Assembly (NCBI RefSeq): GCF_021366795.1
Contig: NZ_JAHCPS010000004.1
Span: forward strand, 153,315-217,314
Direction of reading: 5' to 3'
DNA: 64,000 nucleotides
Source of the DNA: Macrococcoides caseolyticum
GTDB lineage: Bacteria > Bacillota > Bacilli > Staphylococcales > Staphylococcaceae
Part shown: one piece after another, positions 38,230-47,982 of the stretch
Layout: every line of letters starts with the position of its first letter
Position numbering within the stretch: position 1 is the stretch's first letter
Translations under genes and position numbers: made by a program
Notes under the pieces: model-generated
Seen by the model: only the letters and a program-made list of their open reading frames with translations
The model's database searches: none
Told to the model about the DNA's origin: nothing

Positions 38230-39006
38230 TTAATCAATTAATTTAAAATGTTGAAATGCATGGGTTATACCTTCGTCATGGACATCTAAAGTTATGAAAT
38301 CCGCTACTGCTTTCAATTCATCCACGCCGTTCCCCATGACAATACCTAAGCCGACACCTTCAATCATTTCTAAATCATTTAATCCGTCACCTACAGCAAT
38401 ACAATCTTCTAACGAGATATTAAGCGCTTCGCTCACTTTCTTAATACCTTCAAATTTAGAACCGCCTTGTGGTACAACGTCACGACTGACATCATGCCAT
38501 CTGATAAAACGGATTGCCTCGTATTGATTATCATACAAATAGTCTTCTTCTTTCGCATGAAAAATTAATGTCTGATAGATAGGTTTATCATGATAAAAAT
38601 CTGCTTCATGTCTTGGATGGTCGAACTTAAGCGTTTGAATACTTTCTTTAATATGATCATGATAGTCAACATTGGATACCATTTCGTGTTCATTTAAGAA
38701 AACTAATGGATGACCATTTAACTTGGCATCTTGCTCTAAGCGCTTTAACGTTTCTAAATCAAGCGGATTTTCATAAATTATTTTGCCTTGCATCTTCGCA
38801 AACTGGCCATTAAATGAAATGTAATTATCAATTCCGGTTTCTTCAAGTACCGACTGCAGCATAAACGGTGCACGTCCAGTTGCTATCGCTAATATATGCC
38901 CATTTTTTTTAAGTTTCAAAATGGTATGTTTAGTAGATTCACTCATCACTTTATCATCGTTATACAGTGTTCCGTCAATATCAAAAAAAATTAATCTCTG
39001 CTTCAT
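38230..39006 (-). CDS. Cof-type HAD phosphatase
   Basis: A 258-residue HAD hydrolase of the Cof/YkrA type. Motif I FFDIDGT (nucleophile D9, acid D11), motif II AIATGRAP (about 36-43), and motif III/IV K-x18-AVGDGLNDLEMI (about 203-214). The C2B cap domain lies between. It probably dephosphorylates sugar phosphates or flavin-type substrates; the substrate is not predictable. The ribosome site is GGGAGG. Monocistronic. Confidence 0.88.
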   Translation of the reverse strand: MKQRLIFFDIDGTLYNDDKVMSESTKHTILKLKKNGHILAIATGRAPFMLQSVLEETGIDNYISFNGQFAKMQGKIIYENPLDLETLKRLEQDAKLNGHPLVFLNEHEMVSNVDYHDHIKESIQTLKFDHPRHEADFYHDKPIYQTLIFHAKEEDYLYDNQYEAIRFIRWHDVSRDVVPQGGSKFEGIKKVSEALNISLEDCIAVGDGLNDLEMIEGVGLGIVMGNGVDELKAVADFITLDVHDEGITHAFQHFKLID

Positions 39007-39092
39007 GCTGTTATGCCTCCCAGGTATTATTCAACTTAAGTTTACATTTTTATTCTCTATATTACAAAAATGTATTATGATTTATATAGAAG

Positions 39093-39122
39093 TTGAATGT
39101 AAAGACTTTACACTACTATATT
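39093..39122 (+). promoter_or_regulatory. Probable rpoY-rnjA promoter
   Basis: TTGAAT (39093-39098), an 18-bp spacer, then TATATT (39117-39122). The spacer starts with a perfect 13-base palindrome, GTAAAGACTTTAC (39099-39111). The predicted leader is about 110 nt long. Confidence 0.5.
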
Positions 39123-39184
39123 AATTCATGTAAGATAATAATACTTATACATTTAATATAAATGTCTTGTACGGTTTATGTTTA

Positions 39185-39202
39185 GCCCTAGAAACCTAGG
39201 GC
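39185..39202 (+). promoter_or_regulatory. Hairpin in the rpoY-rnjA leader
   Basis: GCCCTAG-AAAC-CTAGGGC, a perfect 7-bp stem with tetraloop, 40 bp upstream of the rpoY start. No T run follows, so it is not a plain terminator. Confidence 0.55.
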
Positions 39203-39241
39203 ATTCTTTATGTATATAAAATTTGAGGAGGCTATTTAATA

Positions 39242-39454
39242 ATGGCAATTTTTAAAGTATTTTTTCAAGAAGACAGAAGTGAAGTAATTATTCGTGAGAA
39301 CACAAAAGTTAAATATTTCGAAGCTGTAAGTGAAGAACAAGTCAGAAGATATTTACTCGATCGTCCTTATAATATTGAGTTTGTACAAGAATTAAAAGGT
39401 CCACATTTAGAGTACGAACAAAAATCACCAGATTATTCTGTGGAGACGATCTAA
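39242..39454 (+). CDS. rpoY: DNA-directed RNA polymerase subunit epsilon
   Basis: A 70-residue protein beginning MAIFKVFFQEDRSEVIIREN and containing RRYLLDRPYNIEFVQEL, the hallmark of the DUF1447/YkzG epsilon subunit found with Firmicute RNA polymerase. The gene directly precedes rnjA, with no intergenic base between its stop and the rnjA ATG; this pairing is typical of Bacillales. The ribosome site is GAGGAGG. Confidence 0.95.
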   Translation: MAIFKVFFQEDRSEVIIRENTKVKYFEAVSEEQVRRYLLDRPYNIEFVQELKGPHLEYEQKSPDYSVETI

Positions 39455-41143
39455 ATGAAGCCTTTACAAACAAATGAAGTCGGCGTATTCGCCCTGGGTG
39501 GAATGGGTGAAATCGGCAAGAATACTTACGCCGTTGAGTACAAAGATGAAATTATCGTTATCGATGCTGGTATCAAGTTTCCCGAGGACGAGTTACTTGG
39601 TATCGATTATGTCATTCCAGATTATACGTATCTTGTTCAAAATCAAGACCGTATTAAAGGATTATTTATTACTCACGGTCATGAAGACCATATCGGTGGC
39701 GTACCATTTCTTTTAAAGCAATTAAATATTCCAATTTTTGGAGGCCCCCTTGCTTTAGGTTTAATCCGTAACAAATTAGAAGAACACGGCCTACTTCGCA
39801 CAGCAAGTCTTAATCCGATAACTGAGGATAGCGTCTTTGAATTTAAACATTTGAAAGTATCGTTCTATCTTACAACGCATTCAATTCCTGAAGCGTATGG
39901 CGTTATTGTTGATACACCAGAAGGCAAAATTGTACACACAGGTGATTTTAAATTCGATTTCACACCAGTCGGCGAACCGGCAAATATTGCTAAGATGGCT
40001 CAGCTTGGTGAAGAAGGCGTCTTATGCTTGTTATCTGACTCAACAAACGCAGAAGTGCCTAATTTTACGATTAGTGAACGTGAAGTTGGTCAGAACGTTG
40101 AGCAGATATTCAGAAAATGTACGGGACGTATTATATTTGCAACATTTGCTTCAAACATCTATCGTGTACAGCAAGCGATTGAAGCCGCTGTAAAATTTGA
40201 TCGCAAAATCGTAATTTTCGGTCGCTCAATGGAAAATAATATTAAGATTGGTACAGAGCTTGGCTACATTAAAGTACCCCCTGAAACATTCGTTGAAGCA
40301 AATAAAATTAACAGTATCCCTAAACATAAATTATTAATTCTTTGTACAGGATCTCAAGGTGAACCAATGGCAGCACTTAGCCGTATCGCCAATGGTACAC
40401 ATCGCCAGATTTCAATCATTCCAGATGATACAGTAATTTTTAGTTCTTCACCAATCCCAGGTAACACGTTAAGCGTTAACCGTACGATCAATGCGCTATA
40501 TAAAGCTGGTGCTGATGTCATCCATGGTAAATTATCAAATATCCATACATCAGGCCATGGTTCACAAGAAGAACAAAAATTAATGCTGCGCTTAATGAAA
40601 CCAAAATTCTTTATGCCGATTCACGGTGAATACCGTATGCAAAGCTTACACGGTCAACTTGGTATTGATTGTGGCGTGCATCCTGACAACGTGTTTATCC
40701 ATGAAAATGGTGATGTATTAGCACTCACACGTGATAGTGCACGATTTGCAGGACGTGTTACTTCAGGTAACATCTTAGTTGACGGTAGTGGTATAGGCGA
40801 TATCGGTAATGTTGTGATTAAAGACAGAAAGATTTTATCAGAAGAAGGATTAGTTATTGTTGTTGTAAGCATTGACTTTACAACCAACCAATTACTCAGC
40901 GGTCCTGATATTATCTCCCGTGGTTTCGTATACATGCGTGAATCAGGCCATTTAATCTATGACGCAAGTAGACTGCTTAAAAAGAAAGTCATCGAAAAAT
41001 TAAATTCAGGTGAAACATTAGAGTGGCATCACATTAAAAATGTTATCTCAGAAACACTTTCACCGTATTTATACGAAAAAACAAAGCGTAAACCGATGAT
41101 TTTACCAATGATTATGGATGTAAATCAAAATAATGAACAATAA
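39455..41143 (+). CDS. rnjA: Ribonuclease J1
   Basis: A 562-residue metallo-beta-lactamase/beta-CASP nuclease with 5'-3' exonuclease and endonuclease activity in mRNA decay and 16S maturation. The zinc motif is HGHEDHIGG (about 74-82), with HSIPEAYGV and HTGDFKFDF following, the beta-CASP region at about 220-370, [12 protein letters not shown] (about 367-378) and a C-terminal dimerisation domain. It directly abuts rpoY and has its own terminator. Confidence 0.96.
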   Translation: MKPLQTNEVGVFALGGMGEIGKNTYAVEYKDEIIVIDAGIKFPEDELLGIDYVIPDYTYLVQNQDRIKGLFITHGHEDHIGGVPFLLKQLNIPIFGGPLALGLIRNKLEEHGLLRTASLNPITEDSVFEFKHLKVSFYLTTHSIPEAYGVIVDTPEGKIVHTGDFKFDFTPVGEPANIAKMAQLGEEGVLCLLSDSTNAEVPNFTISEREVGQNVEQIFRKCTGRIIFATFASNIYRVQQAIEAAVKFDRKIVIFGRSMENNIKIGTELGYIKVPPETFVEANKINSIPKHKLLILCTGSQGEPMAALSRIANGTHRQISIIPDDTVIFSSSPIPGNTLSVNRTINALYKAGADVIHGKLSNIHTSGHGSQEEQKLMLRLMKPKFFMPIHGEYRMQSLHGQLGIDCGVHPDNVFIHENGDVLALTRDSARFAGRVTSGNILVDGSGIGDIGNVVIKDRKILSEEGLVIVVVSIDFTTNQLLSGPDIISRGFVYMRESGHLIYDASRLLKKKVIEKLNSGETLEWHHIKNVISETLSPYLYEKTKRKPMILPMIMDVNQNNEQ

Positions 41144-41145
41144 AT

Positions 41146-41171
41146 AAAAAAGACCCGGGCGGGTCTTTTTT
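41146..41171 (+). terminator. Terminator of rnjA
   Basis: AAAAAAGACCC (41146-41156) pairs with GGGTCTTTTTT (41161-41171) around a 4-base loop, 3 bp after the stop codon. Confidence 0.85.
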
Positions 41172-41211
41172 TATTTGAGTTGATATTAAGGCAGCAATGA
41201 GGCAGTGGAGA

Positions 41212-41425
41212 CGGCGGTATTTTCTGTTTACTACCGCTTGCTTCTTCTGTTTTCTGTTTTTCATTGCATAAGCGGCGGTATTTTCTGTTTACTACCGCTT
41301 ACTTCTTCTGGTTTTTGTTTTTCTTTGCATAAGCGGCGGTATTTTCTGTTTACTACCGCTTGCTGCTTCTGTTTTCTGTTTTTCATTACATAAGCGGCGG
41401 CATTTTCTGTTTATTACCGCTTACG
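41212..41425. repeat. 61-bp direct tandem repeat, about 3.5 copies, hairpin-forming
   Basis: Units start with CGGCGGTA at 41212, 41273, 41334 and (CGGCGGCA) 41395; the spacing is exactly 61 bp each time. Each unit contains GGTATTTTCTGTTTACTACC, in which CGGTA pairs with TACCG, plus a pyrimidine-rich second half (CTTCTTCTGTTTTCTGTTTT). Units differ by a few substitutions. The array lies between the rnjA terminator and the ktrC stop codon and fills most of a 300-bp gap. I see no gene in it; 61 is not a multiple of three. Confidence 0.9.
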
Positions 41426-41443
41426 TCCTCCAACACCTGCGAT

Positions 41444-42106
41444 TTAATCATTAATTATTTTCTTCTCAAAGCGGTTCAGGTCATTATCATGCCCAATCAT
41501 AATCAGGATGTCACCGTTTTCGATATTGACTGATGGATCAGGTGAAACGATGATATCTTTCCCGCGTTTGACTGCAATAATATTTAATCCGTAATTCGCA
41601 CGGATATCAAGTTCCAGAATGGAATTGCCAGCAAGTGATTCTCCTGCACGTATTTCAACAATAGAATGCTGATCTGACAGCTCTAAATAATCTAATACAG
41701 ATGAACTAGCGACGTTATGTGCAATGCGGCGACCCATGTCACGCTCTGGGTGTACAACGGTATCCGCACCGATTTTATTTAATACTTTAGCATGATAATC
41801 ATTTTGTGCCTTTACTGTCACTTTCTTAACACCAATGTCTTTAAGAATGAGTGTCGTTAAGATACTTGCCTGTATATTATCACCAATTGCCACAATAACA
41901 TGATCGAAGTTACGAATACCTAAACTTTTAAGTACATTCTCATCGGTTGTATCAGCAATCACTGCATGTGTTGCAATGTCAGCATATTCATTCACACGCG
42001 CTTCGTCTGAATCAATCGCCATAACATCCATGTCTAAAGCATTCAGTTCTTTTACAATACTCCCACCGAAGCGCCCTAATCCGATTACTACAAATTCCTT
42101 CTCCAT
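41444..42106 (-). CDS. ktrC: Potassium channel regulatory subunit KtrC (TrkA/RCK family)
   Basis: 220 residues: an RCK-N Rossmann domain (about 4-130) with GLGRFGGSI (about 9-17) and acidic D31 after the second strand, and an RCK-C domain (about 140-218), the c-di-AMP binding region in this family. It gates a Ktr membrane subunit encoded elsewhere. The placement beside rnjA and cydAB is that of staphylococcal ktrC. It lies 12 bp after cydB on the same strand and may be read with cydAB. Confidence 0.9.
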   Translation of the reverse strand: MEKEFVVIGLGRFGGSIVKELNALDMDVMAIDSDEARVNEYADIATHAVIADTTDENVLKSLGIRNFDHVIVAIGDNIQASILTTLILKDIGVKKVTVKAQNDYHAKVLNKIGADTVVHPERDMGRRIAHNVASSSVLDYLELSDQHSIVEIRAGESLAGNSILELDIRANYGLNIIAVKRGKDIIVSPDPSVNIENGDILIMIGHDNDLNRFEKKIIND

Positions 42107-42118
42107 ATTACCCCTCCG

Positions 42119-43138
42119 CTATTTCTTCTTTCCTTTAACATATTCTGTATCAAATACGAATAGTCTCAATAATAAATATAAAGAAGGGAGCAATAAAAGT
42201 AAACCTAAAATAAATACAACAACAAGTCCGAATGCCATTGTTTCATTAACAACTGCTTTGTCAATATTCACATAAGGATATAAAATATACGGCAATTTTG
42301 AAATACCATAGCCATAAAAGGCTGTTGCAAACTGCAGTATTACCATAATCAGTGCGATTTCAAGATGCTTTTGTAAATAGTAAAGTGCAAATGCGATGAT
42401 AAAGCACAGAATACTTAATCCAAACATCCACCAGTAATCACCTGTTGCCACTTCAAAATGGACTTTATTTTGCTGTCTTAAACTTAAAAATGTAAATTGA
42501 CAAATGACAAGCATTGGTAATGCCCAGATTAAAAACCATGTTCTTAAGATCTTGTATGCCGGCATATCATTTGCTTTATGTGCATAAACTGTTAAGAAGG
42601 CAGATGATATATAAAGTACTGAGATAATACATAAGAATACGACACTCCAGGCAAACGGGCTCATTAATAACTCAAACCAGTTTAATTCAACGCCTTCTTT
42701 AGTTTCTTTAATAAAGCCACCTTCAGAAATCGTTAAAACTGTTGAGAAGGCTGCAGGGATAAGTAGACCTGCTATCCCGTAAAGTGCTACCCAGACAAGT
42801 TTAGAGTCTTTACCGTATGTTTCAAAGGCATAGAATGCCCCGCGAATGGTAAGTAATAATAATGCAATACTCACTGGGATTAATAATGTTGAACCAAAAT
42901 AATAGGCAGTATCCGGGAAGAAACCGACAATACCAACAAAGAAGAACACTAAAAATACATTTGTAACTTCCCAAACTGGATTTAAATACCTCGAGATGAC
43001 ATCACGTAATTCATTCTCCTGACCTGTTATCTTTGCATATAAAATAAAGAATCCTGCGCCAAAGTCAATCGCACCAAGAATTAAATAGCCAAATAGAAAT
43101 GTCCATAATACTAAAATACCAATGTGTTGATAGTCCAT
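42119..43138 (-). CDS. cydB: Cytochrome bd ubiquinol/menaquinol oxidase subunit II
   Basis: A 339-residue membrane protein with eight to nine helices. Conserved segments are FGYLILGAIDFGAGFF (about 16-31), NPVWEVTNVFLVFFFVG (about 52-68, with the W-E pair) and RGAFYAFETYG (about 98-108). With CydA it forms a copper-free terminal oxidase with high O2 affinity. It overlaps the cydA stop by one base (TAATG). Confidence 0.95.
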   Translation of the reverse strand: MDYQHIGILVLWTFLFGYLILGAIDFGAGFFILYAKITGQENELRDVISRYLNPVWEVTNVFLVFFFVGIVGFFPDTAYYFGSTLLIPVSIALLLLTIRGAFYAFETYGKDSKLVWVALYGIAGLLIPAAFSTVLTISEGGFIKETKEGVELNWFELLMSPFAWSVVFLCIISVLYISSAFLTVYAHKANDMPAYKILRTWFLIWALPMLVICQFTFLSLRQQNKVHFEVATGDYWWMFGLSILCFIIAFALYYLQKHLEIALIMVILQFATAFYGYGISKLPYILYPYVNIDKAVVNETMAFGLVVVFILGLLLLLPSLYLLLRLFVFDTEYVKGKKK

Positions 43139-44481
43139 TATTTGACACCTCCATTTGCATATTGTTCAACATCTGAAGCTGCTGGTTTATCTTTAAACAT
43201 ACGTATTAATACATAGCTGCAAGAGAAACCTAATATTAAATACAAGATACCAAATAACACTAGCACAAGACTTACACCATCCGCATGTGTCGCACCTTCT
43301 GCGACTTTCATATACCCTCTAAGTAACCATGGCTGACGGCCCATCTCTGCTAAGAACCATCCAAATTCAATCGCAAGCATACAAAGTGGTCCGGTTAACG
43401 CGATTAAATAGAGCATCCATTGCTTAGTGGCAACGGCTTTTTTAAATTTAAGGAAGATGACATATAATACACTCACTGCGAAACTAAACATTCCGAAAAA
43501 TACCATTAAGTCAAAGAAGTAATGTATGATCAGTGGTGGCTGTTCATCTTTAGGTATGTCGTTTAAACCTTTTACCGTTGTATCAAAACTATTATCCGCT
43601 AAAAAGCTGAGCATGCCTGGAATTTTAATGGCGCCACGGACTTCCTGAGTTTCTTCATCCAGTACACCAAACAACACTAAATCTGCTTTAGAATGACTAT
43701 CAAAATGCCATTCCATCGCTGCTAACTTCTCAGGTTGCTCATTGTGTAAGAACTTTGCAGATAAATCACCCGCAAGGATTGTCAGTAAGCTGAATACTAA
43801 ACCGATAATCATCGCCATCTTTAAAGCTTTCTTATGATAATCAATATCCTGTGGGAATTTGTTACGTAATAATTTAACAGCTGCAACACTGGCGATACAA
43901 AATGCAATCGTCATACCACCTGTTGTAATGACATGGAATGAACGCACAAAGAATGATGCGTTAAACATTGCCTGTAACGGATCGATATCGACAAGTACGC
44001 CATTTTTCACTTTAAATCCTTCAGGTGTATTCATAAATGAGTTAACACTTGTGATAAACAAAGCACTGAGTGTAGAACCAATAATAATCGGTATATTTAA
44101 TGCCCAGTGTATCCAGGGATTCTTAAAGCGATCCCATGTATATAAATAAATACTTAAGAAGATGGCTTCAAAGAAAAACGCAAATGTTTCCATAAATAAT
44201 GGCAATGCAATGACTTGACCCCCAAGTTGCATAAATGATGGCCAAAGTAATGAAAGTTGCAAACCAATTATCGTACCGGTTACGACACCTACTGCAACCG
44301 TAATGGTAAACGTCTTTGCAAATCGTCTGGCCATTGCAATATACTTCGGATTATTATTTTTAATCCCTAATCCTTCAGCAATCATAATCATTAGTGGCAT
44401 ACCGACCCCAATTGTCGCAAAAATAATATGAAACGCTAAAGTCATCGCTGTTAACAAGCGACTTAAAACTACACCATCCAT
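43138..44481 (-). CDS. cydA: Cytochrome bd menaquinol oxidase subunit I
   Basis: A 447-residue subunit holding the hemes. The family motif EMGRQPWLLRG (about 390-400) and the quinol-loop GDLSAKFLHNEQPEKLAAMEWH (only part quoted: EQPEKLAAMEWH, about 252-263) are present. The quinol loop is short, as in Gram-positive enzymes. A Rex-type inverted repeat lies between the start codon and the promoter. AAAGGAGG is the ribosome site. Confidence 0.95.
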   Translation of the reverse strand: MDGVVLSRLLTAMTLAFHIIFATIGVGMPLMIMIAEGLGIKNNNPKYIAMARRFAKTFTITVAVGVVTGTIIGLQLSLLWPSFMQLGGQVIALPLFMETFAFFFEAIFLSIYLYTWDRFKNPWIHWALNIPIIIGSTLSALFITSVNSFMNTPEGFKVKNGVLVDIDPLQAMFNASFFVRSFHVITTGGMTIAFCIASVAAVKLLRNKFPQDIDYHKKALKMAMIIGLVFSLLTILAGDLSAKFLHNEQPEKLAAMEWHFDSHSKADLVLFGVLDEETQEVRGAIKIPGMLSFLADNSFDTTVKGLNDIPKDEQPPLIIHYFFDLMVFFGMFSFAVSVLYVIFLKFKKAVATKQWMLYLIALTGPLCMLAIEFGWFLAEMGRQPWLLRGYMKVAEGATHADGVSLVLVLFGILYLILGFSCSYVLIRMFKDKPAASDVEQYANGGVK

Positions 44482-44495
44482 GATGAACCTCCTTT

Positions 44496-44511
44496 TGTGA
44501 TTGTACTCACA
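44496..44511. promoter_or_regulatory. Rex-type operator TGTGA-N6-TCACA at cydA
   Basis: A perfect inverted repeat, TGTGA (44496-44500) and TCACA (44507-44511), preceded by T as in the Rex consensus TTGTGA. It lies 15 bp upstream of the cydA start and next to the ribosome site. cydAB is a classic Rex (NADH-sensing) target; Crp/Fnr-type regulators share this core. Confidence 0.65.
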
Positions 44512-44716
44512 TTTCTTTAAGTGTAATACACATTAGAATGAATATAAAGAGAAATGACCGTTTGTTTTTGTTACAAAGTTGTGTCTTTAAAAGAACTTGT
44601 AATGTAACACGCCTTCCCTGCCTTTAAACCGCAAAGCGTTATCTAACAAATGTATAAATTAAGTCACACATGGTATAGTATTGATGTTAATCATTTTTGA
44701 GAAAGGATTGAAGTAC

Positions 44717-44953
44717 ATGAATATTGAAATTTATACACAGGATGCATGCCCTCCGTGTGAATTTATTAAAGGGTATTTTAAATCAAAAAATATCCCTTAT
44801 ATTGAAAAAAATATTAAACATATGCCCTATAAAATTGAAATGATTGATTACGATGCAATGAGTACACCGCTCATCAAAATCAATGATACACTGATTTATT
44901 CACCGGACATTGATAAAATAGAGCAACTTTTAGGGCAGAAATATGCTGAGTGA
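44717..44953 (+). CDS. Glutaredoxin-like protein (CPPC)
   Basis: A 78-residue thioredoxin-fold protein with active site CPPC (C10/C13 in TQDACPPCEFIK) and a cis-Pro region STPLIKIND (about 49-57), typical of small NrdH/glutaredoxin-like proteins. ATG 44717 is chosen because AAAGGA lies upstream; the in-frame ATG at 44681 lies upstream of that site. The 3' end overlaps the phosphoesterase gene by 11 bp. The redox partner is unknown. Confidence 0.85.
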   Translation: MNIEIYTQDACPPCEFIKGYFKSKNIPYIEKNIKHMPYKIEMIDYDAMSTPLIKINDTLIYSPDIDKIEQLLGQKYAE

Positions 44954-45773
44954 TTTAATGTACGGGGCGATTGACCGATTCGGCAAAACACTCGTGCCTA
45001 TCTTTAAACGTTCACCGCATAACATCGAAGTCAATACAATTCATATTAAGGGGCTAAAACAGCCACATAACAGACCGCTTTCTATCGTTCATATTTCCGA
45101 TACACATATCGGCTTCCAATATGACTATTATGATTTAATAACACATATCCAGTATATTAACGCATTACAGCCAGATATCGTTGTCATTACAGGCGATTTA
45201 TTTGATAATATCGCGAAATATCAAGGCAATCCTAAACAATTCATTCCATTATTAAAGACAATACAGGCTCCCCTTGGCACATATTTCGCTTATGGTAATC
45301 ACGATCAACGTAATGCATTAACGCATGATATCGAAACAATTTTAGAAGCGAGTCATATTAAAGTGCTTTGTAATTACGGGGAATACATTACCTATGACAA
45401 TGAATCGATTTATATTTGTGGGACTGATGATTTAATTAACGCTTCAGGCAATATTAGCCAGGCACTCAAATTAAGACAGCGTAAGACCGACTATACCATT
45501 GCACTTGTTCATGAACCAGATTATGCCGATTTCGTAAAAAAGCATCATGTTGATTTGCAACTGTCCGGTCATAGTCATGGCGGGCAAATTTATTTCCCCT
45601 TCATCGGGGCCCCTATCCGACCATTACTCGGACGTATTTATTTAAAAGGCTTATACCGCTTGAAACATCGTCAACATGTGATGCATTTACACGTATCAAG
45701 AGGGCTTGGTACGACGCATTTACCGATTCGATTCTGTTCAAAACCACAAATCACGAAAATAAATATCACATAA
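44943..45773 (+). CDS. Metallophosphoesterase (YkuE-like)
   Basis: A 276-residue calcineurin-like phosphoesterase. The metal motifs are complete: DTHIG (about 53-57), GDLFD (about 83-87), GNHDQ (about 120-124) and GHSHGGQ (about 209-215). The hydrophobic N-terminus is weak, so location is uncertain. YkuE of B. subtilis, a near relative, is cell-wall associated. AGGG lies 7 bases before ATG 44943, inside the glutaredoxin gene, so the two are coupled. Confidence 0.88.
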   Translation: MLSDLMYGAIDRFGKTLVPIFKRSPHNIEVNTIHIKGLKQPHNRPLSIVHISDTHIGFQYDYYDLITHIQYINALQPDIVVITGDLFDNIAKYQGNPKQFIPLLKTIQAPLGTYFAYGNHDQRNALTHDIETILEASHIKVLCNYGEYITYDNESIYICGTDDLINASGNISQALKLRQRKTDYTIALVHEPDYADFVKKHHVDLQLSGHSHGGQIYFPFIGAPIRPLLGRIYLKGLYRLKHRQHVMHLHVSRGLGTTHLPIRFCSKPQITKINIT

Positions 45774-45811
45774 AAAAACTGAGCAAATTAAAAATTTGCT
45801 CAGTTTTTTAT
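45773..45811. terminator. Bidirectional terminator between the phosphoesterase gene and ptsI
   Basis: A stem of about 15 bp, AAAACTGAGCAAATT with its complement, a 3-base loop, and A/T tracts on both sides. Confidence 0.85.
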
Positions 45812-47520
45812 TATAAATAAGCATCCACTAATGCGATAACTTCTTCTTGTGTTGCACAGTTTAATGCTTGTTCAGCAATTTTAGACATTTCAACCTGGCT
45901 TAAATTCTTAATTTGACGACGTGCACGTAAAATACTTGTCGCACTCATTGAGAACTCATCTAAGCCAAGACCTAATAATAATGGAATTGCTGTTGTATCA
46001 CCAGCCATTTCTCCACACATGCCTGTCCATTTACCTTCTTTATGACTTGCGTCAATCACTTGTTTAACAAGACGTAAGATGGCTGGATTATAAGGTTGGT
46101 ATAGGTAAGAAACACGTTCTGACATACGGTCAGCTGCCATTGTATATTGAATTAAGTCATTTGTACCAATACTAAAGAAGTCAACTTCTTTCGCAAAGAT
46201 ATCAGCCATTGCAGCTGTTGAAGGAATTTCAACCATGATACCTAATTCAATTTTATCGCTGAATTTAATGTTTTCTTTTGTTAAGTTAGCTTTCTCATCT
46301 TCTAAAATCGCTTTCGCATCACGGAACTCATTGATTGTAGCAATCATTGGGAACATAATGCTTAAGTTACCATGAACAGAGGCACGTAAAAGTGCTCTAA
46401 GTTGTGTTCTGAAGATATCCGTTTGATCTAAACATAAACGAATCGCTCTGTACCCTAAGAATGGGTTCATTTCTTTCGGTAAGTTTAAATAAGGTAATTC
46501 TTTGTCTCCACCAATATCAAGTGTACGAACAACAACACGTTTACCGTCCATAGATTTAAGAACTTTCGCGTATGCTTCATACTGCTCATCTTCTGAAGGC
46601 ATTGCGTCGCGTCCCATATAAAGGAATTCCGTACGGTACAAACCAATACCTTCTGCACCATTATTAATAACACCTTCTAAATCATCAGGTGTACCAATAT
46701 TTACTGCAAGCTCAACATGTGTACCTTCTTTAGATACAGTCTTGTCATTGACTAACTGTTTTAAGATTTCTTTTTCTTCTAAGAACTCAGCTTGCTTTTG
46801 TTTGTAAGCTGCAATCACAGTTTCATCTGGATTAATGATCACTTCACCTGCGATACCATCAACAATAACAAAGTCTCCCTGTTTCACTTGTGACGTTACA
46901 TCTTTTGTTCCAACAACTGCTGGAATTTCTAATGAACGACTCATAATCGCAGAGTGAGACGTGCGTCCACCAATATTTGTTGCAAAACCTTGAACAAATT
47001 GTTTGTTAAGTTGTGCTGTATCAGAAGGTGTTAAATCTTCTGCAATGATAACGACAGGTTCGTCAATTAATGTAGGGTTAGGTAAAGTAACACCTAAAAT
47101 ATGAGATAATACACGTTTAGATACGTCTTTAATATCCGCAGCACGTTCTCTCATATACTCATTATCCATCGATTCAAAGATTGTAACGAAGTTTGTAGAC
47201 ACTTCAGTTAATGCTGTCGCCGCGTTAACTTGGTTGTTACGAATATTCTCTTCAATCGGGTTAATCAGTTCAGGATCTTCTAGTACTAATAAATGTGCAT
47301 CAAAAATTGCAGCTTTATCAGCACCTAATGCCACTTCAGCATTATTTCTGATTTGCGTTAATTCTACTTTAGATTGATTGATCGCAGCTTTAAATTTCTC
47401 AACTTCGCTGTCTACATCTGTGACTTTCTCCGTTGAAAAAGATAAGTCCGGCTCAATCATAAGGTAGGCTTTCGCAATTGCTACACCATCAGATGCGCCG
47501 ATACCTTGTAAGTGTGTCAT
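45811..47520 (-). CDS. ptsI: Phosphoenolpyruvate-protein phosphotransferase, PTS enzyme I
   Basis: A 569-residue cytosolic enzyme I. The phospho-histidine motif [21 protein letters not shown] (His in TSHSA, about residue 189) and the PEP-binding motif [14 protein letters not shown] (about 443-456) followed by GEMAGD are intact. It transfers phosphate from PEP to HPr for sugar uptake. Its ATG overlaps the ptsH stop by one base. Confidence 0.97.
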   Translation of the reverse strand: MTHLQGIGASDGVAIAKAYLMIEPDLSFSTEKVTDVDSEVEKFKAAINQSKVELTQIRNNAEVALGADKAAIFDAHLLVLEDPELINPIEENIRNNQVNAATALTEVSTNFVTIFESMDNEYMRERAADIKDVSKRVLSHILGVTLPNPTLIDEPVVIIAEDLTPSDTAQLNKQFVQGFATNIGGRTSHSAIMSRSLEIPAVVGTKDVTSQVKQGDFVIVDGIAGEVIINPDETVIAAYKQKQAEFLEEKEILKQLVNDKTVSKEGTHVELAVNIGTPDDLEGVINNGAEGIGLYRTEFLYMGRDAMPSEDEQYEAYAKVLKSMDGKRVVVRTLDIGGDKELPYLNLPKEMNPFLGYRAIRLCLDQTDIFRTQLRALLRASVHGNLSIMFPMIATINEFRDAKAILEDEKANLTKENIKFSDKIELGIMVEIPSTAAMADIFAKEVDFFSIGTNDLIQYTMAADRMSERVSYLYQPYNPAILRLVKQVIDASHKEGKWTGMCGEMAGDTTAIPLLLGLGLDEFSMSATSILRARRQIKNLSQVEMSKIAEQALNCATQEEVIALVDAYL

Positions 47521-47786
47521 TATTTACTTAAACCTTCTTTAACTAAAACATCAGAGATTGCTTCGATTGCTTCTTTTTCATCTGATCCTTCAGCATAAAT
47601 TGTGATTTCAGCATCTTTACCTACACCTAAACTCATAACACCCATGATTGATTTTAAGTTTACTTTTTTAGCGTTATATTCTAATTGAATATCAGATTCA
47701 AATTTACTTGCCGTTTGGACTAACATTGTCGCTGGACGTGCGTGAATTCCTGTTTCGTCGATAATAACATAAGACTTTTGTTCCAT
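47520..47786 (-). CDS. ptsH: Phosphocarrier protein HPr
   Basis: An 88-residue HPr with His15 in TGIHARPA (phosphorylated by enzyme I) and Ser46 in [11 protein letters not shown] (target of HPr kinase for CcpA-dependent repression). ATG 47786 is chosen because AAAGGAG lies upstream and numbering then fits His15/Ser46; an ATG at 47816 would add 10 residues. It is first in ptsHI. Confidence 0.97.
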   Translation of the reverse strand: MEQKSYVIIDETGIHARPATMLVQTASKFESDIQLEYNAKKVNLKSIMGVMSLGVGKDAEITIYAEGSDEKEAIEAISDVLVKEGLSK

Positions 47787-47857
47787 AATTAATAATCTCC
47801 TTTGGTTGCATTGCAACAGTTTTTATATATATAACTTTATTAGTCTATACGATAGAT

Positions 47858-47886
47858 AATATATCAGATAAACGTGATAACTTCAA
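47858..47886 (-). promoter_or_regulatory. Probable ptsHI promoter
   Basis: On the minus strand TTGAAG (47886-47881), 17 bp, TATATT (47863-47858), which leaves a leader of about 65 nt. Further upstream, TGTATACGCTTACA (47974-47987) matches the catabolite-responsive element consensus TGNAANCGNTNNCA at all but one position, but it is about 90 bp from this promoter. Confidence 0.5.
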
Positions 47887-47982
47887 TCAATTGAGTGTAT
47901 TATAACAAACATTTAACCCCTTTAAAGTGAAAGTGTTTGAAATTTGTAAAATTTACATCTTGCATTTTTGATGTGTATACGC

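Noticed and set aside
41205..41393. Open frame of 62 codons over the tandem repeat
   Set aside because: 61 bp is not a multiple of three, so the frame is chance; there is no ribosome site and the product is repetitive Phe/Cys-rich sequence.
41212..41425. Tandem repeats as a CRISPR array
   Set aside because: The repeats are directly adjacent with no unique spacers, unit length is 61 bp and no cas gene is near.
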